From Apostichopus japonicus (Eukaryota; Echinodermata; Holothuroidea; Aspidochirotida; Stichopodidae): a DNA stretch of 64,000 nucleotides. The translations under genes and the position numbers were made by a program. A model generated the notes under the pieces. That model saw nothing but the letters and a program-made list of their open reading frames with translations, did not search any database and was not told the origin of the DNA. Numbering within the stretch: position 1 is the stretch's first letter; each line of letters starts with the position of its first letter. Below are positions 12,563-25,884 of the stretch, one piece after another. The stretch spans positions 11,059,501-11,123,500 of the forward strand of contig NC_092568.1 of the NCBI RefSeq assembly GCF_037975245.1, written 5' to 3'.

Positions 12563-15544
12563 CGTCCACTGAATACGTGGCCTGATGAGGCGCTATTCTC
12601 CTAAAAGCGAATCTACGGGTGCCTTTAAAAGCCGTACAATATTTTTATATTAAAAAACACCCTGTTTCAAACTAGCGCCATCGAATTTCTTAAAAGTCTT
12701 TTTTTCTTTTCACTCTGAAGGTGGAATGGATTTTATTGTAATGGGTTATTTGTGGTAGGCCAAGCAACACATTCAAACAGTCATGCGGTTCACAAGGGTT
12801 GTAGGAACTTGATTAGGTTCATTGTTTGACATAAATGTGTTGGTAAAGATTTACACAACCTACACCAAAACAAGCATTATATTCGTTGCAATACTAGAGA
12901 CACACCAGCAAGCAAGACCATGAAATAAAATTTTAATATACATAGAATTCAATCTATATCACTTTTGCAACAAAACCAAAGTATACCAGTTTCAATATGG
13001 TCCCATTATAAGCAACAGTGTTGTAGCAAATTCTCATACCGAATAGAAGGAAGTTTCGGAAACTGAGTGATTCTTAAGAACTATGTTTGAGATTCACCAA
13101 AAAAATACCCCGTACTGTGTTTTGATAACCTCAGCAACAAAATTAACTTTGATATGCGGTGGACCGTTAAAAACCACTAGAGGTTCACTAGATAAAGTGA
13201 CTGCACCTTTTTTTGTTTTTGTTTAAACAGCCCATCAGACTTGTTAGTCGATTGCACTACAAAACTCAATAGGAAAAGTGAAGATTATATGGTCTCAAAT
13301 GACATGTTTAAAATTTATTACAAATTTGTTAAGGACAAATGATGTCGAATGCCATCCAAGGGTGCTCTGTTGCTCATATGAGGATTAACAAACATATTCT
13401 GGTTGATCTAAAGAAAGAACGGATTAACATTAACTATAAGAACTGCAGTGAGGAGCCGACGTCATCATCAAGTTAGCCTAAACGATTATTCCAGAAATTA
13501 AGTATATTTAACGATACATATCTTGAAAAATACTGGAATAGCTACAGAAACATTATTGGACCCAAACTTGTCTGTTTTCTTTTTATTATAGCATATCAAT
13601 ACTAACATTCTGCCCTATTAATTATTTAATTATTTAAATGAGTTATCGTGTTACAGCAAAATCTACCTGTCGATCATTCTCCCATGATTGATTACCGGGT
13701 AAACTTTTTAAGAAAAGTCATCCAGGAAAGAACCTGGCCAGGAAAATCAAATTACCGAACGACTGATCCGCTCTCAACCCCAGTCCCCTTGCATCGAGAC
13801 TGTGACTGTGTGATTATCGTCAGGTGTGTATAACCATTCACGTCGAAAGTGAACAGATACTACACATGATTTTCGGGAATGTTTTCAAATCTTCGGTCTA
13901 TCTGTTCGTTGTACACGTCTCAGGATAAAACTAGTTTGCTCTCGGAAGAATGTTACCCGATTTCTTGTTCTTTGTTTTATTTGTTTTACAAGTCAATGGA
14001 CTACATTCTGATGAACAATGAACATATGAAGGAAACTGCCATTCATGGAATACCAAGTAGTCCCCGTTATGTCCAACACGTAACACACTAATGGACTTTA
14101 TCGATACTCATTGACAAACCACATCTTCCTTATTCAAAACAAGTTTATAACAATAGGGAGAGATTAATGCCATCAAGTGGTGCAGTTTACTTTAATATGC
14201 ACTAAAACCTGTGCGACAAGATATTTACGCTATGTGAGCAGTCCAGAATTCACAGTGATCGTTAAGCGTTTTAACCGGCTTCCGGTAACACGTATCAAGC
14301 ATTCAATTGATGACTATATAACGACGAAAAGACATTAAGCACATGGACATTAATATCCTCCTACTTGAGGTACGTATGTGAGGCTCATTTACATCCATTA
14401 TTATCAAAATTTGCTGTAAAATAAACTGTGCTAGCAATTTTTTGCGCAATCTGGGAAATCAAACTCGACCGCTTCGAGGAAACTTAAGGTCCCTGAAAAA
14501 AAGAACCGTGTAATGGTATCCCCTCGGTAGGACCATGGAGGATTATATAAGAAAACCCCTTTCATGGGTTCCAAATGAGAAAAATAGAAGACTATAAATT
14601 AAATCCGTTGACAATTCGTTACTTGTTATTGGATAGACCCAGCTATGTTTTTTTATGACGTTTGTTTGGTAAAGTAACGCAAACCTGGTAATGGTGTGGT
14701 TCCAAGCGGAACAATTTTCGGCAACAGCACTAGAAGCCAATGGCGTGCTCAAGGAGGGAGGGCGGGAATGTCCCTTGCTTTGCAAGAACTTTCATTCGCA
14801 TCTGGCTGTTTCCATAACAGTTCAGCCTACTAAACCTAATTCGCCACTACTGCAGGCATCTGTAAATGCTTGTATACAATATGACTCTCTAATAATATAT
14901 GTACATACCCTTCTTAGAAGAGTCTTAGTTAAGGTAGCAAAACACACAAAACCATTATCAGGTGTCCATGTGATAGATATGAACGACATACCCCAAAAGG
15001 TAAGAACATGTTTATTCCACCCTGCAGGGAAATAGAAACTTAAAGGTTCTTTGACAGACAAAGGTAAAAGCTTGAACAAATCAACATATTACAGACCGAT
15101 TCTCATTTACTTTGATTTTTATAGACTAATCATTTATTGCAGTATCTATATTCCGTTATAAAGTTGGGCTTCCCAAAATAACGGTGGATCAAACATGTTG
15201 AATTTCTGAGCATGTACCTAATAAGTAATGCTTTTAATTGTTTCAGTGTCAAATGTGTAAATTCAGCTTGAAAATGGAAAAAAAACAAGGAAAAATGAAA
15301 AGAAAAACAGAAGAAGAATAGCTTAGGGAATAGCCATGTTTGCACATCCTGGCAACACTTTGTTATCATGACCTGACAAAATGACACACTCATAACACAA
15401 ATTTCCATCCTGATATCTCCCAAATATTTCGAAATATTCCTTGAAATGGTAACGTTTTTAAAGTTCAAGAAACTATTTTAATCTTTCTTAATTAATTCTG
15501 GTGTGTTATTCTTTATTTATTTACTATATATCTGTCATACCACT

Positions 15545-15720
15545 TGAGTGCATTAAATTCTTATCTCAACTAACCAAACAATGAAAGTTCCTTCTTATTT
15601 GCTTTACCGAGATTTATTTACATTGCTTTGATAATCATATTTAGTTCAGCAGGCTTTTTACTTCCAGACGACGACGAGAGTATGTAAACAGAATATTAAA
15701 ATACCACATGTAAAAACATA
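15545..15720. repeat. Extra short copy of a block also at 9.86 and 32.47 kb
   Basis: About 150 bp starting at the words GAGTGCATTAAATTCTTAT is shared with 9,858-10,010 and 32,468-32,620. It sits between the two large duplication copies, outside their collinear alignment, so it is a separate small duplication. The remainder of 14,963-16,170 shows nothing I can name. Confidence 0.7.
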
Positions 15721-18458
15721 AGATAATAATGCATGTCAAACCTGTCCCACCGTAGCATTTAGAAAACATACAAATACACAGTATGCATGTTAATAACATT
15801 GTCGAAGTTTCTCAGCTTTAACAAACTTATAGATTTTTTCGACCTTGTGTCACGAAAAGTCTCAACATAGGTCTATATATATTTATTGCTACATTATATG
15901 TCAAAAAAACGAAAGGTAATAATGCATAATTTTTAGTGAACGTATAACACGGACCTGATCACACATTCTAATATACGGCTCAATGACAAGGTTAAAGTTA
16001 GTAGCTGTAACTATCCCACCCATTCGCAGTGTACTCGAGGCAAGCCATCTCCAAAGGCCAACACCGATTTCCCAACTCACCTTTATCACTAACACACAAA
16101 AAGTGTTAACATAGGCCTTTATATATTTATTGACAAACTTGGGAGTTATTAACCGAAAAGACCAGTGTACAGGTACCGGTTATTTTCCAAATGTATTCAC
16201 CTGTGTGCATTTGCGTGTGTGTAAACAAGTAGGACTTACTAGCTGTATACTTTTTTTTTGCACTGTCCATATTGCCTATAATTATTTCTGAGATAAAAAA
16301 CCTCGAACCAAAGCCCATCGAGAAATTTTTTCCTAGGTTTCCCCGAAATTTTCTTCAGCAACATTATCAGCTGACAGTGTGATACACTACAATTGAAACA
16401 CACTCAACTGATTTTGAACATTCGTGCGTTACATTGTACGTATCTCGCGAGTATACATTAGTGATGTGATGTACAACGTTGCTATGGTGCCAAATTACAC
16501 AGGAAATTACATATTACAAAGGAGGAAAATGATTCATTACAATTCAACAGCAATAGAATATCAAACCCGGCTATATAAGACTAGTAGTAAAGTTACACTG
16601 TCCGATGGAAATTGAACTTGTTTAATACTTCCAGACCTTTATATAGTGCTAGTAGTGAACTTAGTTAAGTCTGCAGTCGGAAAATTAAACTGGATCTCCA
16701 CTCTTTTCCGGAAGGAACGGTATGTAAATCAATGATAACCCTAAGATCGGAGAGACTGTAATATTGTGCCACCGGAAAGCCAGGAAAGTTATCACGAATG
16801 GACTTCTTAAGGTCATTGAATCGTAAGGCTTTACAACTCATCTTTTATTCCATCTAGAACATAAACAGAAAGAGAAGGAAAGAAAGATAAAGGCAATAAT
16901 GGAACACCATAGACTACAATAGAATTAAAGGAATTTACTTATTCATGCAGCATTTGAAGGCTTTACACGTTATACTAAAATACATGTGGAGTGCATGGTT
17001 TGTATGTTGGGGGAGGGGAGTTGTGGGGTGGAGGCTGTCTAGTTTTATCACTTCACACTTAAAAGTTCATCAGTATTGCTCCAAAATATGTTTTAAACAA
17101 TCAGTCACATTCACTGATATGGCATTTTATCACCGACAAATGTTATGATCTGATAATGAATCTTCTTTACATCTGAACAAACATTTCGAGGGCTAGTATG
17201 TTTACGTTATTTCGAACATTTTCAACTTGAGGACAGACAATTGTTATGATGGCATTATGATTACCATCACTTTATATACGCATTGGTCACACGTGGACGT
17301 AGAAGGAGATACGCTTAACAGCTTATAGAGAAGGGTATAGGTCTACTCTTAACCTGCATGATCCCGTTCTATATATGATCAAACAACAAAAGGACGTGTG
17401 CATTTGCTACCATGGGCCAGAATAGTTAAATTAACCAGACAGAAAAAATTGCAGTGTGGTTTCGATGATGCTACATTAATAACCTCATATGAATGTGATA
17501 CACTAGGCTGTAGGGTATAGCCAGGATGAACAACATACTTCAATCTAAGTAGTACAGCAAAAAGCACTGAGTTTTGACAAACAATACTCAAATTGGCAGC
17601 TGATGACCGAGATGGAATCTTTCTTGTATTCAAATAACAGATTGATCTCTATCAAAGACAACAGGATTCTTCTGCTCAATATGGTACATCTAAAAGCCGT
17701 ACATTAAGCAGGCGCCGAGCGTTTTTTTACCCTTTTACCCCCTGGTCCCTATGATGTTGCGTCTGGATTGCCTTTAAAACATCTAACATCTAAGGGTTGA
17801 GCGAGTGCACGGCCGACATTGCACTTGCACACGCAAAGAATATTTGGAAGGTTTAAGAAACCAACATTAGCTATAGTTACCACAATGTGAGCGTTGACTG
17901 TTTCTTCTGCCGACTCCCAATAGCTGATATATTGTAATAAATGAACAAAAGCACGAAGCAATAGAGGGTATTACAAGATACACAGTTTGTCCAAGCTTCC
18001 CTTCTTAAGATATCATGTTTACAAGGTCTCCACAATTTGACCCCTGGTGACTTCGAATGACCTGTCACCTCAATATATAAAAACAATAGGCTTCTTCTAC
18101 TTAATGTGGTACTCTCTACACACCAAATATGAGATTGATCCAATCTTCCCTTCCTGAGATAAACACAGTCACCCGCCTGCACGTCTACAAAGTTTACGAT
18201 TATCATCGAAACCAAAATTGGATTTTCACTTCTTTCCTGTACACATAATAATGTTCACATGCAGATGGGGAATCCCTTCAGAAATCTCATATGCATTTTC
18301 TGAACTTCAACAGCAGTAATAGGCGTCGGAGAGTTGGGGTAGAGTGTGGGACAGAGGTTATCATTTGCAACGAGCAATTTGAAAGCGTTCACCGTAACAT
18401 CACGTCTGAGTTTAGGAAGGGATAGATGGGTGAGAATGGGTAAAAGTTGGAAACTTAC

Positions 18459-18761
18459 TTTCATTTTGATATACTGCAGTGAATTTGCGTTCTGACAATG
18501 TCTCGGTTAGATCGGCAATCTTACAATGGATTGAGCCATTCGTGCTGTTGTTTGTTAGTTCGTACAGTATTGCTAGTCTTCCTGGTCCTTTGTATGTCAC
18601 ACTTGTAACTGAGATATTCTTGACATCGCTACAGTTTATACTCGTAACCGATGAAGATTCCGCAACGAACGTCAAATTTCCTTTACCTCCCACAGCTGGT
18701 ATTTCACAGGGATCACTGCAATCGTCACATTCCTTTTCGAAAAATACCGATGGGTCTTTCG
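18459..18761 (-). CDS. Domain exon A of amplified secreted-protein gene
   Basis: A 303-nt minus-strand exon with acceptor TTTAG and donor GTAAGT, phase 1 at both ends. It encodes about 100 residues (AKDPSVFFEKECDDCSDPCE...) with several N-glycosylation sequons (NLT, NCS, NIS, NNS, NGS). It is the most diverged of the four intact copies in this cluster and the most downstream in the direction of transcription. It carries an extra cysteine (KEC) relative to the 22.9, 25.6 and 28.3 kb copies. An Ig-like fold is possible but not shown. Confidence 0.68.
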
Positions 18762-19823
18762 CTAAACAAAAAACAAGCAAAAAATAACTTGCGTGTATTT
18801 TTCTGAACTTCAGCAGTAACAGGCGTCCGCAAAGGGTACGGTTGGGGACAGGGGGTATCAAAGTGGTAAAACTACAAGAGACCGTGTTCTCTCACTAAAA
18901 TTAGGGTCAACTAGCTCAATTTTGACGCTTAGCCAACTAACCGTTAACTCATTTCAATTATCAACCGTTTAGCCGGAAATTCTTTTGACTGTTAAGCGGT
19001 TGGCGACTAACCAGCAGTGTACTATCCCCTCCCTTCCTCCACCCCTTCCCCAGTCTGTAGTTTGTTCTGCGGACGTATATGAAAGCAATTAAAGGTGAAA
19101 GAACGTTCCGAAAACGGGGCCAATAAACTGCCACTGAACAACCGTAACGTCAATATTTTACACAAGTATTGATTTAAGGGAAAAACTTCGTTTGGAGAAA
19201 ACAGGATAGTGGCGGAAATGATTCCACTGGCGAGTTAACATCACAATTAATTGGAATACGCGTGCATGCAATTCTAGTCTTGAGATTGCCTGATATACCT
19301 GTAGGATAAATAATCTTTAGTTCGGAAAATCTCAGACTTGTTTCAAAGATCCATCACATTGGGATTCGTCACATTGAAGTTTATAACCGTAACCGATGAA
19401 GATTCCGTGATATACTCATAGGCTAAATAATCATCAGGTCTATGAGTGTCATAATATCCTTACAAAATCATTACGATATTGTCTCAGCCAAACATTGCGT
19501 GAATTGTCTCTAAAGACACACACACACCAACAAGAACAAGGGCTATATCGTTTTACACATTTCACATATACCAGTATTTGATTAATAAGCAAATTTAAAG
19601 TTAATTACAGGGGTGTACTGCGTATCATAAGTTAGCAACGAAATTTGTAGTTGGTTAATTAAAACACATTAAAATGACATAGACATTAAAATGAAGCTAA
19701 TACACAAAAATTCCTTCATATAATTACCCCTCTTAGTTTTATCTTTTGTACTATAAAAACAAACAATTATTCTTGCATCTTTAAATCTATTTTTGTTTAT
19801 TTTGATTCGTTATTGTATAGTTT

Positions 19824-19912
19824 AAGGCAGGGTTGTCCAACCTACGGCCCGCGGGCCACAGTACGGCCCGCCGCAGGGTTGCGTCCGGCCCACCAGAGAT
19901 GCTCTACTGTGC
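19824..19912. mobile_element. Fragment of hAT-type element end
   Basis: The stretch CAGGGTTGTCCAACCTACGG followed by two CGGCCCGC-rich palindromic words matches the widespread hAT terminal pattern (CAGGGGT..CAAC..CGGCCCGCGGGCC). The other end is not found: the sequence passes straight into block sequence homologous to 7.85 kb. A truncated end, identified by memory of the family pattern. Confidence 0.55.
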
Positions 19913-20599
19913 GAAATTTAGTGAGGTGTGTTACGGTGTGATGCGATGTCTCGAGGTGTGTTGTGATACAGTTTTATATTGATGCGATACGATACAAGTT
20001 CAGGCATGACTCTAAAATAAACGTATTGGTACGATATTATATGGTACGATATTACGTTATCGATACATCGATTCTTATTGAAGCTGTTTGCGCTTGACTT
20101 GATTATTAATAAGCAAAAGTTAATTAAAGGGGGTGTATTGAGCATCATAAATTAGCAACAGAATTCTGAAGTTGCTTAATTCTTATCACTGTAAATGACA
20201 TTAAATGAAACTAATACACAAAAACTCTTTCATATGTTTATACATATAATAATGCCGTATAGTTTTTCATCTTCTATTATAAAAAACAACAATTATCGTT
20301 ACAAATTTGAATCTAATTTTTTAGATGCGGTATTTTATAGATTAAGGGATGAGTGATGGGGTAGAGTATCCTGTCTCCTCCCCCCCCCCCCCCAATCCCC
20401 TCATGAAACTGGCTTGTAGCGGCTGCATCGGAATCGATGAAGGAGACAATACTAGACCGAAAAGAACGTTAAAAAAGTAAATGGAAATCATGAAACAAGT
20501 TTATATATTGCTTAAATAAGCGTTATTTTTATGCTCTCATATCAAGATATAGGGATGGTAGGTGGTAGACGCTTCAACGGGGACATAGAATATGGATGA

Positions 20600-20705
20600 C
20601 TATCTAAACAAATTGTTTCAGGCGGATCCATCACAGTACAGTTAATATTCGTAACCAACAAAGATTCCGCAACGCACGTCAAATTTCCTTTACCTTTGTC
20701 ACGGA
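20600..20705 (-). pseudogene. Relic of a domain exon (middle part)
   Basis: The minus strand reads GKGNLTCVAESLLVTNINCT and then VMDPP, matching the centre of the copy I exon (GKGSLTCVAESPSVTNINCT). Flanking exon sequence is missing on both sides and the piece runs into unrelated sequence. A second piece with the start of the same exon is at 21,415-21,515. They are remnants of a copy-I-type domain exon broken by rearrangement. Confidence 0.6.
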
Positions 20706-21414
20706 TTCTTTTCAAGAGAGCAGTCGACAATGGTGTAAAAACGGACAGAGAGAGTATATGAGTTTCACAAGTTCAATATAATTGTTAACAACAACAATAA
20801 AATTAATATTGGTTACATAGAACAAAATAAATCATCATTTTCTATATATATCCTTTTAAACTTCCACTTCTATACTTCATATGACTTTCTTTCTTATGGT
20901 CCTAGTTTTGTTCGTTGAGGGTTCTGTCAACGTTTATGGTTACTACACAAATGAATGTTCTTTCTCTCTATATACGAGCGTCGGCCTTTTCCTTTTCGTA
21001 GTTTCACGTTCTCTTTCTTTCCTCGTTCAAGCTTTAATTTAGTTTCTTCCCTGCCTCTTTTGCCATCTATAAAAGTACTATAAACACCGAATTTAATTCG
21101 TAAGGTAATGAGTCCATGTTATCTCAATGAAGGTGGAAATTGGTGTCTTTTGAACTAAAATTCTGAGCTAACATGTCATAATTAAACAAGAGCAACTTAC
21201 GGTTTTGCTTTCGGTTCAAGACTGAGATTGAAAAGAGAGAGCACGTGGCTCTACTGTTCTATTTATACCCAATGCCGACGGAATTCCGATACTCGTTAAC
21301 AAAGAAAAGATTACGTAATGCTTAAGGATGCACAAAACCATGGCTAATTACTTAGCATCCAATTAAATAAACACGTAAAGCAATCAATAAAATACTTGAG
21401 GGGGTTATACCCGA

Positions 21415-21515
21415 ACCGGTTGTGACAACCTTCCACAGCTGGTTTATGACAGTGATCACTGCGTTCGGCACATTGCTGGTCTGAAAACTCCGATGGTTCT
21501 GTCGGTAAAAAAAAT
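21415..21515 (-). pseudogene. Relic of a domain exon (first part)
   Basis: The minus strand reads PTEPSEFSDQQCAERSDHCH then KPAVEG, matching the start of the 5,830-6,144 exon (GPSEFSAKDCAECSVHCEIPAV). The rest of the exon is absent here. Together with 20,600-20,705 it shows that a copy-I-type exon once stood in copy II as well as the amplified type. Confidence 0.6.
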
Positions 21516-22882
21516 ACATTATTTTTCTGAACTTCAGCTGCAGTAAAAGGCATCCGCAAAGGGTATGGTTGGGGACAGGGGGTATAAAAGTAGTAAAATT
21601 ACCATAGACCGTGCTCTCTCACTAAAATTAGGGTCAACCTGCTCGATTTAAACGGTTAGCCAACTAACCGGTTAATTCATTTCAATTATCAACCGTTTAG
21701 CCTGAAATTCTTTGGACTGTTAAACGGTTATCGACTTATCCGCAGTGTACTATCCCCTCCCTTCCTCTGCCCCTTCTCCAGCCTGTAGTTATTTTCTGCG
21801 GATGTTTATGAAAGCAGTTAAAGGTGAAAGAACGTTCCGAAAACGGGGCCTATAATCTGCCACTCAACAACCGTAACGTCAATATTTTACACAAGTATTG
21901 ATTTCCCACATGAATAGCGTCATATGAATGTGATACGCTAGGTTGTATGGTATAGCCAGGATGAACAACATACTTCAGTCTAAGTAGTACAGCAAAAAGC
22001 ATTGAGATATGACAAACAATACTCAAATTGGCAGCTGATGAGCGAGATGGAAACATTTCTTGTATTCAGAATACATATCGATCTCTATCAAAGACAACAG
22101 GCTTCCTCTACTCAATGTGGTACACCTCCAAGCCGTTCATTAAGCAGGCGCCGAGCGTTTGTTTACCCCCTGGTCCCCATGATGTTGCGTCTGGATTGCC
22201 TTTAAAACATCTAACATCTAAGGGCTGAGCGAGTGCACGGCCGACATTGCACTTGCACATGCAAAGAATATTTGAGGGTTTAAGAAACCAACATTAAGCT
22301 AGTTACCACAATGTGAGCGTTGACTGTTTCTTCTGTCGATTCCCAAGAGCTGATATATTGTGATAAATGAACAAAAGCAAGAAGCAACAAAGCTATTGCA
22401 AGATACACAGTTTGTCCAAGCTTCCCTTCTTAAGATATCATGTTTACAAGGTCTCCACAATTTGACCCCTGGTGACTTCGAATGACCTGTCACCTCAATA
22501 TAAAAACAATAGGCTTCTTCTACTTAATGTGGTACTCTCTACACACCAAATATGAGATTGATCCAATCTTCCCTTCCTGAGATAAACACAGACACCCGCC
22601 TGCACGTCTACAAAGTTTACGATTATCATCGAAACCAAAAATGAATATTCCCTGCTTTCCTGTACACATAATAATGTTCACATGCAGATGGGGAATCCCT
22701 TCAGAAATCTCATATGCATTTTTCTGAACTTCAACAGAAGTAAAAGGCGTCGGGAAGTTGGGGTAGAGTGTGGGACAGAGGTTATCATTTGCAACGAGCA
22801 ATTTAAAAGCCTTCACCGTAACATCACGTCTGAGTTTAGAAAGGGATAGATGGGTGAGAATGGGTAAAAGTTGGAAACTTAC

Positions 22883-23185
22883 TTTCATTTTGATATACTG
22901 CAGTGAAATTGCGTTCTGACAATGTCTCGGTTAGATCGGCAATCTTACAATGGATTGAGCCATTCATGCTGTTGTTTGTTAGTTCGTACAGTATTGCTAG
23001 TCTTCCTGGTTCTTCGTATGTCACACTTGTAACTGAGATATTCTTGACATCGCTACAGTTTATACTCGTAACCGATGAAGATTCCGCAACGAACGTCAAA
23101 TTTCCTTTACCTCCCACAGCTGGTATTTCACAGGGATCACTGCAATCGTCTAATTCCTTTTCGGAAAACACCGACGGGTCTTTCG
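22883..23185 (-). CDS. Domain exon B of amplified secreted-protein gene
   Basis: A 303-nt minus-strand exon, acceptor TTTAG, donor GTAAGT, phase 1-1, about 100 residues. Four cysteines (LDDC, DPC, INC, IHC) and the same sequons as its neighbours. The phase symmetry means that any subset of the domain exons can be joined to the signal exon without loss of frame. Confidence 0.72.
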
Positions 23186-25012
23186 CTAAACAAAAAACAA
23201 AACAAAAAATAACTTGCATGTATTTTTCTGAACTTCAGCAGTAACAGGCGTCCGCAAAGGGTACGGTTGGGGACAGGGGGTATCAAAGTAGTAAAATTAC
23301 CATAGACCGTGCTCTCTCACTAAAATTAGGGTCAACCTGCTCAATTTTGACGGTTAGCCAACTAACCGGTTAATTCAATTCCATTATCAACCGTTTAGCC
23401 GGAAAATCTTTGGACTGTTAAACGGTTATCGACTTACCCGCAGTGTACTACCCCCTCCCTTCCTCTGCCCCTTCCCCAGCCTGTAGTTTTTTTTCTGCGG
23501 ACGTCTATGAAAGCAGTTAAAGGTGAAAGAACTTTCCGAAAACGGGGCCTGTAATCTGCCCCTAAACAACCGTAACGTCAATATTTTACACAAGTATTGA
23601 TTTAAGGGGAAAAACTTCGTTTGGAGAAAACAGGATAGTGGCGGAAATGATTCCACTGGCGAGATAAAACCACAATTAATCGGAAAACGCGTGCATGCAA
23701 TTCTAGTCTTGAGATTGCCTGATATACCCACAGACTAAATAATCATTAGTTCGGAATAACTCAGACTTTTTACAAAGATCCATCACATTGGGATCCATCA
23801 CATTGAAGTTTATATCCATAACCGATGAAGATTCCGTGATATACTCATAGGCTAAATAATCATCAGTTCTATGAGTGTCATAATATCCTTACAAAATCAT
23901 TACGATATTGTTTCAGCCAAACATTGCGTGAATTGTCTCTAAAGACACACACAAACCAACAAGAACAAGGGCTATATCGTTTTACACATTTCACATATAC
24001 CAGTATTTGATTAATAAGCAAAAGTTAATTACAGGGTACTGCGTATCATAAGTTAGCAACGAAATTTGTAGTTGCTTAATTCTAATCACTGTTAATGGCA
24101 TTAAAATGAAGCTAATACACAAAAACTCTTCCATAGAATTAACCCTTTTAGTTTTATCTTTTGTACTATAAAAACAAACAATTATTCTTGCATCTTTACT
24201 TCTATTTTTGTTTATTTTCATGCGTTATTGTATAGTTTAAGGGATGAGTGATGGGGAAGATTGTCCTGCCTTAACCCCCCCCCCAGGGAGGGCTAGTATG
24301 TTTACGTTATTTCGAACATTTGCAACAATATTTATGATGGCATTATGATTACCATCACTTTATATACGCAATGGTCACAAATGGACGAAGAAGGAGATAC
24401 GCTTAACAGCTTATAGAGAAGGGTATAGGTCTACTCTTAACCTGTATGATCCCGTTCTATATACGATCAAACAACAAAAGGACGTGTGCATTTGATTAAA
24501 TTCGACCAATTGAGCAGCTGTTCACATTTTGCCATGCATTCAGGAAGCTACCATGGGCCGGAATAGTTAAATTAACCAGACAGAAAAAAACGCATTGAGG
24601 TTTCGATGATGCTACATGAATAGCGTCGTATGAATGTGATACGCTAGGCTGTATGGTATAGCCAGGATGAACAACATACTTCAATCTAAGTAGTACAGCA
24701 AAAAGCATTGAGATATGACAAACAATACTTAAATTGGCAGCTGATGACCGAGATGGAAACGTTTCTTGTATTCAGAATACATATCGATCTCTATCAAAGA
24801 CAACAGACTTCCTCTACTCAATGTGGTACACCTCCAAGCCGTTCATTAAGCAGGCGCCGAGCGTTTGTTTACCCCCCGGTCCCCATGATGTTGCGTCTGG
24901 ATTGCCTTTAAAACATCTAACATCTAAGGGCTGAGCGAGTGCACGGCCGACATTGCACTTGCACATGCAAAGAATATTTGAGGGTTTAAGAAACCAACAT
25001 TAAGCTAGTTAC

Positions 25013-25134
25013 CACAATGTGAGCGTTGACTGTTTCTTCTGCCGATTCCCAAGAGCTGATATATTGTAATAAATGAACAAAAGCAAGAAGCAACAAAGCT
25101 ATTGCAAGATACACAGTTTGTCCAAGCTTCCCTT
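25013..25134 (-). CDS. Candidate transmembrane exon (tentative)
   Basis: Downstream of each of the last three domain exons the minus strand offers an acceptor (CTTAAG) in the required phase 1. It opens GKLGQTVYLAIALLLLAFVH and continues LLQYISSWESAEETVNAHIV to a GTAACT donor. This gives a hydrophobic span of about 20 residues, as expected for a membrane anchor. Equivalent stretches lie near 22,307-22,430 and 27,711-27,835; the last differs mainly by synonymous or conservative changes, which favours coding. Against it: the first codons overlap a dispersed repeat, and the frame is lost in the older unit near 17.9-18.0 kb. No confident terminal exon follows. Confidence 0.38.
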
Positions 25135-25581
25135 CTTAAGATATCATGTTTACAAGGTCTCCACAATTTGACCCCTGGTGACTTCGAATGACCTGTCACC
25201 TCAATATAAAAACAATAGGCTTCTTCTACTTAATGTGGTACTCTCTACACACCAAATATGAGATTGATCCAATCTTCCCTTCCTGAGATAAACACAGACA
25301 CCCGCCTGCACGTCTACAAAGTTTACGATTATCATCGAAACCAAAAATGGATATTCACTTTCCTGTACACATAATAATGTTCACATGTAGATGGGGAATC
25401 CCTTCAGAAATCTCATATGCATTTTTCTGAACTTCAACAGAAGTAAAAGGCGTCGGTTGGGGTAGAGTGTGGGCCAGAGGTTATCATTTGCAACGAGCAA
25501 TTTAAAAACCTTCACCGTAACATCACGTCTGAGTTTAGAAAGGGATCGATGGGTGAGAATGGGTAAAAGTTGGAAACTTAC

Positions 25582-25884
25582 TTTCATTTTGATATACTGC
25601 AGTGAAATTGCGTTCTGACAATGTCCCGGTTAGATCGGCAATCTTACAATGGATTGAGCCATTCATGCTGTTGTTTGTTAGTTCGTACAGTATTGCTAGT
25701 CTTCCTGGTTCTTCGTATGTCACACTTGTAACTGAGATATTCTTGACATCGCTACAGTTTATACTCGTAACCGATGAAGATTCCGCAACGAACGTCAAAT
25801 TTCCTTTACCTCCCACAGCTGGTATTTCACAGGGATCACTGCAATCGTCTAATTCCTTTTCGGAAAACACCGATGGGTCTTTCG
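25582..25884 (-). CDS. Domain exon C of amplified secreted-protein gene
   Basis: Same 303-nt phase 1-1 exon as B, with near-identical sequence; the visible replacement is ADLTGTLSE where B has ADLTETLSE. Acceptor and donor are intact. It lies 2,699 bp from exon B, the period of the tandem array. Confidence 0.72.

Larger units (their letters stand above)
3320..14962. repeat. Segmental duplication, copy I
   Basis: This 11.6-kb block is collinear with copy II (16,171-37,024, resuming at 53,600-54,053). Anchors read directly include 3,320-4,110 with 16,171-16,970; 5,110-6,160 with 16,990-18,790; 6,900-14,506 with 29,580-37,020; and 14,507-14,962 with 53,600-54,053. Divergence is a few percent in non-coding DNA, with small indels. 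Copy I differs by a MITE at 4,331-5,112 and by lacking the large transposon that splits copy II. It contains a one-domain version of the minus-strand secreted-protein gene. Confidence 0.9.

Noticed and set aside
18479-18787. Plus-strand ORF of 102 codons opposite a domain exon, conserved in all four units
   Set aside because: It is the exact antisense of the minus-strand exon, whose splice sites, phases and signal exon are convincing. Conservation follows from the duplication.
22028-22228. Plus-strand ORF of 66 codons (start MAADERDGN) repeated in each tandem unit
   Set aside because: The units are almost identical DNA, so an open frame is carried along. There are no splice signals or family features, and frames shift in the older unit.
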